From CAWBAT01 sp963810905 (GTDB lineage: Bacteria > Acidobacteriota > Terriglobia > Versatilivoradales > Versatilivoraceae), in NCBI GenBank assembly GCA_963810905.1, contig CAWEPG010000008.1, positions 1 through 64,000 on the forward strand: 64,000 bases of DNA, written 5' to 3'. Of this stretch, positions 38,533 through 47,051 are shown one piece after another; position 1 is the stretch's first letter; every line of letters starts with the position of its first letter. The notes below the pieces were generated by a model. That model searched no databases, was not told the DNA's origin, and saw only the letters and a program-made list of their open reading frames with translations. A program made the translations under genes and the position numbers.

Positions 38533-39417
38533 ATGATGGAGTTTCAAGAGCTGTTCATGCGTCTCCTCCGATATTGGGCCGAAAGAGGTTGCGTGATTCA
38601 GCTTCCTTATGATGTGGAAAAGGGCGCCGGGACTATGAATCCAGAAACTTTCTTGCGCGTACTCGGTCCCAAGCCATATGCGGTGGCCTACGTTGAGCCT
38701 AGCCGCCGTCCTGCGGATGGCCGTTATGGCGAAAACCCGAATCGCTTAGAGAAGCACCATCAACTACAAGTGATCATGAAGCCATCTCCGGCGGATATTC
38801 AGTCGGTTTATCTGAACAGCTTGGAGGAGATCGGCATTCATCTGCAGGCTCACGATATTCGCTTCGAAGAGGATAACTGGGAGTCACCTACTTTGGGAGC
38901 ATGGGGAGTTGGATGGCAAGTCCTATTAGATGGTTTGGAGATTACCCAGTTTACTTACTTCCAGCAAGCGGGGGGCATCGATCTGGAGCCATGCTCGGTG
39001 GAGTTGACTTATGGCCTGGAGCGTATCGCAATGTTCCTCAACAATATCGATAATTGCTTTGCATTACCGTGGAACCAAAAAAATAGTTACCGGAGCATTC
39101 GCTTTGAAGATGAAAGGCAGTTCTCGAAATACTATTTCGAAGAAGCCGATGTGAAACTTCATTTTAGTTGGTTTGAGCAGTATGAGACAGAATCGGCCCG
39201 CCTGCTCGAAAAAGGATTGTGGCTGCCTGCTTACGACTATTGTCTCAAGTGCTCACATGCCTTTAACATTCTCGACGCGCGCGGGGCGATCAGTGTGTCT
39301 GAGCGCGCGAGGATGATTCAGCGGGTTCGAACCTTGGCCTGCAAAGTTGCCAGCCTCCTCCTCCAATCGCAGAAGGAGAGTGCTGATGTTTTACCAATGG
39401 AGCCAGTTCTTAAATAA
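38533..39417 (+). CDS. glyQ: Glycyl-tRNA synthetase alpha subunit
   Basis: 294 residues, the class II catalytic subunit of the heterotetrameric bacterial GlyRS. Near-invariant segments are visible: QPYDVEKGAGT-like QLPYDVEKGAGTMNPETFLR, VAYVEPSRRPADGRYGENPNR, HHQLQVIMKPSP, NWESPTLGAWGVGWQVLLDG, and GGIDLEPCSVELTYGLERIA. The start MMEFQELFMRLLRYWAERGC fits the family. It charges tRNA-Gly with glycine together with GlyS, which follows 39 bases later. Confidence 0.97.
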   Translation: MMEFQELFMRLLRYWAERGCVIQLPYDVEKGAGTMNPETFLRVLGPKPYAVAYVEPSRRPADGRYGENPNRLEKHHQLQVIMKPSPADIQSVYLNSLEEIGIHLQAHDIRFEEDNWESPTLGAWGVGWQVLLDGLEITQFTYFQQAGGIDLEPCSVELTYGLERIAMFLNNIDNCFALPWNQKNSYRSIRFEDERQFSKYYFEEADVKLHFSWFEQYETESARLLEKGLWLPAYDYCLKCSHAFNILDARGAISVSERARMIQRVRTLACKVASLLLQSQKESADVLPMEPVLK

Positions 39418-39456
39418 AGTAAAACTTTAATATTTGTTATCTGGAGATTGAAATAG

Positions 39457-41566
39457 TTGAGCTTGGAATTTCTACTTGAAGTGGGTTGCGAGGAAATCCC
39501 CGCCCGCCTGATTCCATCCCTGCTGGAGCAACTTGGCGCCAAGATATCGGGCGTCCTCCATGAGAACACTGTCTCTCATCTACCGCCTCAGCTTTATGGC
39601 ACCCCTCGTCGACTGGTCATTGTCATCGAGCAAGTGACGGAGAAACAACCCGATCGCAGCGAGTCAGTCACGGGCCCACCCTTTTCGGCTGCTTACGACG
39701 CGCAAGGGCAGCCGACAAAAGCAGCCCTCGGGTTCGCCAACAAATATCAGATCGTCTTGGACCAAGTTCTCGTTGTCGACACCGCAAAAGGAAAATACTT
39801 GGGCTTTGAGAAAAAAGTCCCCGGCGTGAGAACGATTGATCTACTCAGCGAAACCGTACCACGTCTGCTCGGTGAATTGGAATTTCCAAAAGGGATGCGC
39901 TGGGAAGAATCGCGCTTTGTCTTTGTCAGGCCTATCCGCTGGCTACTGTGTCTGCTCGGAGGGGAGGTGGTTCCGTTTTCGGTCGCGGGGATAGAATCTT
40001 CAAATTTTACTTTTGGACACCGGTTCCTCGCCAACAACCATAAAGTAACGGTTGATCATTTTGTTGATTATTACCAGAAATTAAAGGGCCTCTCGGTTGA
40101 GGTTAATCCAGAAATGCGGCGCGATGGGATACTGAGAGATCTCGATGCGACATGTAACCGTCATGCGTCCAAGCTTCTCCCGGACGAAGGCTTATTAGGC
40201 CAAGTGACCCACTTGCATGAGTCCCCGTCTGTAGTCTCAGGCGATTTTGATTCCAGGTTTCTGAAGCTTCCGCAAGAGGTGCTGGTGACGGTCATGAGGG
40301 AGCACCAGAAGTATTTCTCGATGCTGGATTCGGCCGACCAGCTCATTCCCAGATTCCTGGCCGTGGTGGACGCGGATCCGAGATTTGAGGCGTCCATAGT
40401 ATCGGGCCATGAGCGGGTCTTGAAAGCTCGGCTGGAAGATGCCAGTTTTTTTTGGGAAGTCGATGGCCACATGCCTTTGGAGTCGCGGGTTGACGATCTT
40501 AAGAAGATTGTTTTTCATTCTGAACTCGGGACCCTGTTCGAGAAGACCCAACGGTTGGTAAGTCTGGTCGGGCCGCTCGCACGTCTACTCAGTTGTCCTG
40601 AAAAAGTCGCTGACCTTCGACTCGCCGCGCGACTGTGCAAAACAGATTTAACGACAGAAATGGTCAAGGAGTTCACGGACCTTCAGGGTATCATGGGAGG
40701 GCTGTACTCGAAGACCCAAGGAGTGTGCGAGACAGCTGCGACTGCGATCTATGAGCACTACCGACCCAACTCTTGGGAAGACAAGCCGCCCGCAGAGCAT
40801 CGCAGGCTCTGTGCTCTCAATCGCCGATAAGCTCGATTCGATTGTCGGTCTTTTCTCGGTGGGATGGGTCCCTTCTGGATCCAGAGACCCCCAAGGATTA
40901 CGGCGCCAGACCCTTGGAATTCTGAATATTATTCTCAACAAGAAGCTGAGTATTTCTCTGGAGACTCTATTTCGAAAAGCCTTTGCGTTGGTGCGCAAGA
41001 AGGCAAAGCGCGGTTATGAAGAAGTCAGTGCCGACCTCCATCTATTCTTCAAAGAGCGATTGCGGAACATCTTCAAGGAGATGGGTTATCGTTATGATGA
41101 GATTAATGCAATTGTTGAAATAGGGGTGGACAACCCATTGGAATGCCTTGAGAAAGTCACCGCGATTTCAGCCATGCGCGACAGCGAAGACTTTTATGCA
41201 GTTTCTTTAAGCTTTAAGAGGATTAAGAATATTGTTTTAAAAGCGGGGCTGCAGATGGATTCGCCCTTTTCGGTTGATCCTTCGCTCTTCGAATCAGAGG
41301 AAGAAAAGGCATTGGGACGGCTCGTGGATCGGATTAAACCAAAAGTGAAGCGAGCAGCCGCTAAACATGAGTATCGCAAAGCATTCGAGTTGATGGCTTC
41401 GATGAGACCTGCCATTGACCTATTCTTCGACAAGGTTCTCGTGATGGCTGAAAATCCGGCGGTACAGAGGAATCGCTTATCGCTGCTTGGGAGTTTGCTT
41501 GCCGTTTTCTACCGTGTGGCAGACGTTTCAGAAGTCGTCTTGAACTCTGGGGCAATGTCGGCGTGA
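39457..41566 (+). pseudogene. glyS: Glycyl-tRNA synthetase beta subunit, frameshifted
   Basis: TTG start at 39457 after a GGAG site; MSLEFLLEVGCEEIPARLIPSLLEQL is the conserved GlyS N-terminus. The frame is good through HYRPNSWEDKPPA (about 40790); the continuation SIAGSVLSIADKLDSIVG is one base out of frame and runs to 41566, ending in the anticodon-binding domain. Deleting one base at GCA-G-AGC restores about 702 residues, the normal length. GlyS is essential where GlyQ is of this type, so the shift is most likely a sequencing error; a second GlyRS elsewhere would be the alternative. Confidence 0.92.
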
Positions 41567-41631
41567 CGACTGCATCCGCGTTCGGATTCACAATAATTGA
41601 ATGACATAAAAAAAGGAGAGGTTCATACGAA

Positions 41632-44412
41632 ATGGGAAATAAATACGTTTATTACTTCGGCGATGGAAAGGCAGATGGAAAGGCTGACATGAAAGGGTTG
41701 CTGGGTGGAAAGGGCGCCAACTTGGCTGAGATGACCAATATCGGACTGCCTGTGCCCCCCGGATTCACAATATCGACGGAAGTCTGCACCTACTACTATG
41801 CCAACAAGAAAAAATATCCCAAGGAGCTTTCGAAACAAGTGGATCAGGCGCTTCGCAAACTCGAGAAATCTCTGGGCATGAAATTTGGCAATGCGAAAAA
41901 TCCTTTGCTCATTTCTGTCCGGTCCGGAGCCCGCGCCTCGATGCCCGGCATGATGGATACCATTCTGAATCTTGGGTTGAGTGACAACACCATTCAGGGT
42001 TTAATTCAAAAAACGGGCAATGAGCGCTTTGCCTGGGATTCTTACCGCCGCTTTGTGCAGATGTACGGTGACGTCGTGTTGGGGCTGAAACCGCAGCACA
42101 AGGATGAGATTGATCCGTTTGAACACATCATCGATGAAGTCAAGAAGCAGAAGGGAGTTCTGCTGGATACGGAACTCGAAACCAGTGATCTGCAAGAACT
42201 GGTCAGACGATTTAAGAAAGCCATCAAGGCCCGCTTGAATATTGATTTTCCCAACGATCCCTACGAGCAGCTCTGGGGTTCCGTCGGTGCTGTGTTTGGC
42301 TCCTGGATGAATGAAAGAGCCATCGCCTACCGGAAAATGAACGAGATTCCGGCTTCTTGGGGAACTGCCGTCAATGTGCAAACAATGGTCTTCGGGAACA
42401 TGGGAGAAGATTCCGGTTCCGGTGTTGCCTTTACCCGCGATGCGGCGACCGGGGCAGATGTTTTCTATGGAGAATATCTCAATAATGCCCAAGGGGAAGA
42501 TGTCGTTTCCGGCGCGAGGACGCCCAAGCCCATCCTGGAACTGGCGAAAGAAAATCCCAAAGTCTACCGACAGCTGGATAAGGTTCGGAGAATTTTGGAA
42601 GCGCATTACCGCGACATGCTCGACATTGAATTCACCATCCAGCAGGGAAAGCTCTACATGCTGCAGTGCCGGGTAGGAAAAAGAACGGCTTTTGCAGCCA
42701 TCAAGATCGCCGTGGATATGGTGGATGAGAAACTCATTTCCGAAAAAGAAGCTTTGCTGCGCATCGAGCCGGACCAGCTCAATCAATTGCTGCGCCCAAT
42801 TTTTGATACCGCCGAAAAGAAGAAAGCGGTGGAAGAAGGCCGGCTTCTGGCAAAAGGCCTGAATGCAGGGCCTGGAGCCGCTTGCGGCCGAGTCGTATTT
42901 AATGCCCCGGATGCGGAAGAATGGAAGAAACGCGGTGAACGAGTCATCCTGACCCGGATTGAAACATCTCCGGAAGACATCAAAGGGATGGATGCCGCTG
43001 AAGGAATCCTGACCGCCCGTGGAGGCGCCACCTCTCACGCCGCGCTGGTTGCGCGTCAGATGGGAAAGGTCTGCGTGGCGGGGTGTACGGCCTTGGCCAT
43101 TGATTATGCCAAACGGGAAATGAAAGCGGGAAACCAGCTGGTACGGGAAGGCGATTATATTTCGATTGACGGTTCTACCGGCGAAGTCATCTTCGGCGAA
43201 CTTAAAACCAAACCATCGGAAGTCTTGCAAGTTCTGATTGGGAAGTCTCTCGATCCGGCTCAGTCTCCGGTCTACCAGGAATACGCCAAAATCATGAAAT
43301 GGGCTGACCGCTATCGATCCCTGAAGATTCGGACCAACGCCGACCAACCAGACCAGGCCGCCACAGCCATTGCTTTTGGTGCCGAAGGAATTGGTTTATG
43401 CCGGACCGAACATATGTTCTTTGGCGAGGGAAAGATCGGTCCAATGCGGGAGATGATCTTGTCGGACACCCTGGAAGCGCGCCGCCAGGCATTGGAAAAG
43501 TTACTCCCCCTGCAGCGGGCGGATTTTGAAGGAATCTTTGAAGTCATGGCGGGAAGGCCCGTGACCATCCGTACGATCGATCCTCCATTGCATGAATTTG
43601 TTCCTCATGAAGAGGAGGCGCAGCGAGAATTGGCCGCCGAGATGGGGATTTCTTACGAAAAGGTCAAGCAGCGGGTGGAGTCGCTGCATGAATTCAACCC
43701 AATGCTCGGTTTCCGTGGTTGCCGTCTGGGCATCGTTTATCCCGAAATTACCGAAATGCAGGCCCGGGCTATCTTCGAGGCTGCGGCCAATGTCAGCAAG
43801 AAGGGGACTAAAGTCGAACCGGAAGTCATGATCCCTCTGGTTGGACATATCAAAGAACTGGATAACCAATCTGCCATCGTCCACAGAGTTGCAGAGGAAG
43901 TGATGAAACAGCAGAAAACAAAATTCCCCTATCTAGTCGGAACGATGATCGAGATCCCTCGAGGAGCGATCACAGCCGACGAGATTGCCAAGACTGCCGA
44001 ATTCTTTAGTTTTGGGACCAACGACCTCACCCAGACGACATTGGGAATTAGCCGGGATGATTCCGGCCGGTTTCTTGTACCATACGTACAGCTCGATATC
44101 TATCCCAGGGACCCGTTTGAGGCCATTGACCGAGATGGGGTCGGCGCGCTGATGAAGATTGCAGTGGAAAAGGGGAGGGCGACGCGGCCAAAGTTGAAGA
44201 TCGGGATCTGCGGTGAGCACGGAGGCGAACCTTCCAGCGTCGAATTCTGCCATTCGATCGGCCAGGATTATGTCAGCTGTTCTCCATTCCGGGTTCCCAT
44301 CGCGCGTTTGGCTGCAGCCCGAGCAGCTCTTCGGGAAAAGGCAGCAAGCAAAAGCCAGGAGACCAAGAAATCAAAAACCGGCAAGAAAAAGGGAAAAGGG
44401 AAAAAGAAGTAA
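41632..44412 (+). CDS. ppdK: Pyruvate, phosphate dikinase
   Basis: 926 residues. Nucleotide-binding domain about 1-340 (GGKGANLAEMTNIGLPVPPGFTI, SVRSGARASMPGMMDTILNLGL), phospho-His domain with GGATSHAALVARQMGKVCVAG carrying the catalytic His, and a C-terminal PEP/pyruvate TIM barrel (LCRTEHMFF, PEVMIPLVG, FSFGTNDLTQTTLG, GICGEHGG). It interconverts pyruvate + ATP + Pi and PEP + AMP + PPi. An AAAGGAGAGG ribosome site precedes the ATG. The last about 25 residues are a Lys-rich tail absent from typical enzymes. It is followed by a PPi-type phosphofructokinase, suggesting PPi-based glycolysis. Confidence 0.96.
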   Translation: MGNKYVYYFGDGKADGKADMKGLLGGKGANLAEMTNIGLPVPPGFTISTEVCTYYYANKKKYPKELSKQVDQALRKLEKSLGMKFGNAKNPLLISVRSGARASMPGMMDTILNLGLSDNTIQGLIQKTGNERFAWDSYRRFVQMYGDVVLGLKPQHKDEIDPFEHIIDEVKKQKGVLLDTELETSDLQELVRRFKKAIKARLNIDFPNDPYEQLWGSVGAVFGSWMNERAIAYRKMNEIPASWGTAVNVQTMVFGNMGEDSGSGVAFTRDAATGADVFYGEYLNNAQGEDVVSGARTPKPILELAKENPKVYRQLDKVRRILEAHYRDMLDIEFTIQQGKLYMLQCRVGKRTAFAAIKIAVDMVDEKLISEKEALLRIEPDQLNQLLRPIFDTAEKKKAVEEGRLLAKGLNAGPGAACGRVVFNAPDAEEWKKRGERVILTRIETSPEDIKGMDAAEGILTARGGATSHAALVARQMGKVCVAGCTALAIDYAKREMKAGNQLVREGDYISIDGSTGEVIFGELKTKPSEVLQVLIGKSLDPAQSPVYQEYAKIMKWADRYRSLKIRTNADQPDQAATAIAFGAEGIGLCRTEHMFFGEGKIGPMREMILSDTLEARRQALEKLLPLQRADFEGIFEVMAGRPVTIRTIDPPLHEFVPHEEEAQRELAAEMGISYEKVKQRVESLHEFNPMLGFRGCRLGIVYPEITEMQARAIFEAAANVSKKGTKVEPEVMIPLVGHIKELDNQSAIVHRVAEEVMKQQKTKFPYLVGTMIEIPRGAITADEIAKTAEFFSFGTNDLTQTTLGISRDDSGRFLVPYVQLDIYPRDPFEAIDRDGVGALMKIAVEKGRATRPKLKIGICGEHGGEPSSVEFCHSIGQDYVSCSPFRVPIARLAAARAALREKAASKSQETKKSKTGKKKGKGKKK

Positions 44413-44425
44413 GGCTGGAAATGAA

Positions 44426-44468
44426 ATCGAACTCCTCGATCCGCTAGCGGACGATCGAAGAGTTCGAT
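44426..44468 (+). terminator. Long hairpin between ppdK and phosphofructokinase
   Basis: ATCGAACTC pairs with GAGTTCGAT, and inner bases TCGATC/GATCGA extend the stem. There is no T tract, so it may attenuate transcription or stabilise the ppdK mRNA rather than terminate outright. Confidence 0.5.
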
Positions 44469-44548
44469 GCTAGAATGCTACCAGAAAGAGTCGGCTTGCC
44501 GTGTTTGGGTGAATTTGGCCGATCTATTATTTTTATAAGGAGCGACGC

Positions 44549-45706
44549 ATGCGTATTGGCATTTTAACAGGGGGCGGGGATGTGCCGGGGTTGAATCCCT
44601 GTATTAAAGCGGTTGTCAATCGGGCCGAAGATGAGGGGATTTCGATCATTGGCATCCGCAAGGGCTGGTGGGGATTACTGAACCTGAATCCCGATGATCC
44701 TGATTCTGTGGCAAAGTGTACGATCAAGCTCGACACGAATATCGTGCGCACGATTGACCGCAGCGGAGGCACCTTTCTCCACACCTCTCGAACCAACCCA
44801 TCGAACGTGAAGATTGCCGATACACCGGAATTTCTTCGCGGACCGGATTGGAACCCCAAGGCGATTGGTATTCGCGACTTCACACCGCATGTGCTGAACA
44901 ATTTGGCGAAGCTGGCGATCGATGTGTTGATCGTGATCGGTGGCGATGACACGTTGAGTTACGGAGAGCGAATGCACAAGGAGAAATTTCCGGTTGTCGC
45001 GATTCCGAAAACCATGGATAACGACGTATTCGGAACGGATTACTGTATCGGCTTTTCGACTGCCGTAACCCGGAGCATCAATTTTCTGCATCAGTTGAGA
45101 ACGTCGGCGGGATCGCATGAAAGGATTGCCGTGGTGGAACTCTTTGGGCGTAACAGTGGCGAAACCTCGCTGATTGCCTCCTACTTGGCCGGGGTGGACC
45201 GGGCGATCATATCTGAAGTTCCTTTCAACCCCGAAAAACTGGCCAAACTCGTTATGGAAGACAAAAACGCTAATCCGAGCAATTACGCCATGGTGACAAT
45301 CTCGGAAGGGGCTCAGATGCTTGGTGGCGTCATCGTTGAATCCGGAGAAGCCGATGCCTACGGCCATCGAAAGCTAGGCGGGATCGGTGCTCTGCTGGGT
45401 GAGGTTTTGAAAAACTTGACTGGACAGAATATTATTTACCAGCCGCTATCTTATTTGATGCGAAGTGGCGCGCCGGATGCGCTCGACCTCATGGTCTCAC
45501 TCAACTACGCGAACATGGCAATGTCCCTCATCTTGAAGAAACAATTTGGAAAAATGATGGCCATGAAGAACGGAATTTACACGAACGTCCCGATGAGCAT
45601 TGTGTCTCAAGGCGTGAAACGAGTCGACGTCGAAGAGTTGTACGATCAGAATGAATACCTTCCTAAGGTCAGGAATGTTGACGGGAAACCCATGTTCCTC
45701 TACTAA
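44549..45706 (+). CDS. 6-phosphofructokinase, probably pyrophosphate-dependent
   Basis: 385 residues of the PFK family. GGGDVPGLN (8-16) is the nucleotide/phosphate loop. At the two positions that separate donors, this protein has GGDD (131-134; ATP enzymes have GGDG) and PKTMDND (153-159; ATP enzymes have PGTIDND). Asp and Lys there are the accepted signature of PPi use. It phosphorylates fructose 6-phosphate and, with PPi, reversibly. An AAGGAG site lies before the ATG. The neighbouring PPDK makes or uses PPi, so the pair fits an energy-saving glycolysis/gluconeogenesis. Group III ATP enzymes with similar loops exist, so donor remains a prediction. Confidence 0.85.
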   Translation: MRIGILTGGGDVPGLNPCIKAVVNRAEDEGISIIGIRKGWWGLLNLNPDDPDSVAKCTIKLDTNIVRTIDRSGGTFLHTSRTNPSNVKIADTPEFLRGPDWNPKAIGIRDFTPHVLNNLAKLAIDVLIVIGGDDTLSYGERMHKEKFPVVAIPKTMDNDVFGTDYCIGFSTAVTRSINFLHQLRTSAGSHERIAVVELFGRNSGETSLIASYLAGVDRAIISEVPFNPEKLAKLVMEDKNANPSNYAMVTISEGAQMLGGVIVESGEADAYGHRKLGGIGALLGEVLKNLTGQNIIYQPLSYLMRSGAPDALDLMVSLNYANMAMSLILKKQFGKMMAMKNGIYTNVPMSIVSQGVKRVDVEELYDQNEYLPKVRNVDGKPMFLY

Positions 45707-45740
45707 GCGCCCCCCGCCAGAAGGGAACGGAGAAACGACT

Positions 45741-45781
45741 GCAGAGGTCAATTCTCTTAGAACCCCTGCGATCCTTTTTTT
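45741..45781 (+). terminator. Rho-independent terminator after phosphofructokinase
   Basis: GCAGAGGT pairs with ACCCCTGC (one A-C mismatch) around a 13-base loop, followed within a few bases by seven T. It ends the ppdK-pfk transcript. Confidence 0.65.
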
Positions 45782-45920
45782 GACTTTAGGCATCTAACCC
45801 CACCACAGACGGATTACATAGACATTATTCCGTTGATCTGACAGGGGGAGGGGTTATAATGAAACGGAAGCACCCTAACTCAATCCCTCACCCTAATCCA
45901 AGAAATCGGCTGGGTAATTT

Positions 45921-46949
45921 ATGAACGCAAAAACCATTTCCGTTTCTCTTCTTTGCTGGTTTGGGTTTTCTGCATCGCGGCTTTTAGGGAATGACCCCTC
46001 ATTCAATTTTATTGGAGCGCAAGCCGGGCTTGTAAATTATGTCGATGGGAATCCCGTTGTTTTCGCATCCGACCTGTCGGTGAGAAAGCCGCTCTTGTCT
46101 CGTACCATGATCCAGCCGAAGAGTCGGATCGAAACAGGATCAATGGATCGCGTTGAAATTTTGTTGAATCCGGGAAGCTTTCTTCGAGTGGCTGAGAACT
46201 CTATTGTGCGTATCAATGAAACCAAACTGGATAATGTGCGGATTGCGTTAGACAAAGGGATAGTCATTGTAGAATCCTCCGTGTTCGACAAGAAAGTTCA
46301 CGCCTTGCGAATTGAGACGGCAGCCGGCGAAATAGCTATTCAGAAAGAGGGTCTCTATCGCTTCGAAGCAGGTCCGGAACATACCGCAGTCGATGTCGCG
46401 ATTCGTCGCGGCAAGGCTCAGTGGCTGCCCGAAGGCAAGCCTCAAGTGACACTAAAATCCGGCAAACGCTTCCAGCTCCCGGTCAGTTCGACCGGTGGCG
46501 AGCTCCAGTACGCAAAAATCAACAAAGAACAAATGGATAGCCTCGACAATTGGAGCATGCGCCGTGCCGAGTATCTGGTTGCGGCCAGCGACCGCTCTTC
46601 CTCCTGGGCATCGAAGTCCTGGTATTCGTCCTACTCTCAACGAGGTTTTCGAGGCGGATGGTTTTACGATCCCTTCTTTCAGATGTTCACCTTCATCCCT
46701 TTTGGCTCGAACTATTATTCTCCTTACGGATTCTCTTACCTAGGCTACAACCCTTATCGACTCTATCGAGGATATGGGGGAGGCGGCGGTACAGGGTCGG
46801 GAGGCAATACTGGAAGTTCCGGTACATCGAGTAACACGCAAGCCAGTCCAACCCGGTCCCCATCAACCTCTTCTGTATCGCGGTCAGGTAATTCCGGGAG
46901 CGCTGTTCAAAGCCGTGGCGCGTCTATTAGCCGCTCTCGCGGCCGATGA
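45921..46949 (+). CDS. Exported FecR-domain-like protein with low-complexity tail
   Basis: 342 residues with a signal peptide (ISVSLLCWFGFSASRLLG). The middle (about 60-190) has the FecR/beta-sandwich pattern: SRIETGSMDRVEILLNPGSFLRVAENSIVRI, VIVESSVFDKKVHALRIETAAGEIAIQKEGLYRFEA. The C-terminal third is aromatic and Gly/Ser-rich (GYGGGGGTGSGGNTGSSGTS), probably a disordered surface region. FecR domains usually sense or scaffold periplasmic signals, but no sigma factor is adjacent. A monocistronic gene flanked by a terminator and a group II intron. Confidence 0.75.
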   Translation: MNAKTISVSLLCWFGFSASRLLGNDPSFNFIGAQAGLVNYVDGNPVVFASDLSVRKPLLSRTMIQPKSRIETGSMDRVEILLNPGSFLRVAENSIVRINETKLDNVRIALDKGIVIVESSVFDKKVHALRIETAAGEIAIQKEGLYRFEAGPEHTAVDVAIRRGKAQWLPEGKPQVTLKSGKRFQLPVSSTGGELQYAKINKEQMDSLDNWSMRRAEYLVAASDRSSSWASKSWYSSYSQRGFRGGWFYDPFFQMFTFIPFGSNYYSPYGFSYLGYNPYRLYRGYGGGGGTGSGGNTGSSGTSSNTQASPTRSPSTSSVSRSGNSGSAVQSRGASISRSRGR

Positions 46950-47051
46950 GAGCGTAAGCTTCGCTAGCGTTTCCGCCCTACACTTTATTTTGTCCGCTGG
47001 AATCTCTCACCTTTTTCTTATTCAAGCTGTTTAACCCGAATCCTGAGCAGG

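Noticed and set aside
42001..43347. Minus-strand 448-codon open frame
   Set aside because: Entirely antisense to the clearly conserved PPDK gene and with no family character.
45921..46949. FecR-like gene as part of a FecI/FecR/TonB signalling set
   Set aside because: No sigma factor or receptor gene is adjacent; it is a single gene between a terminator and an intron.
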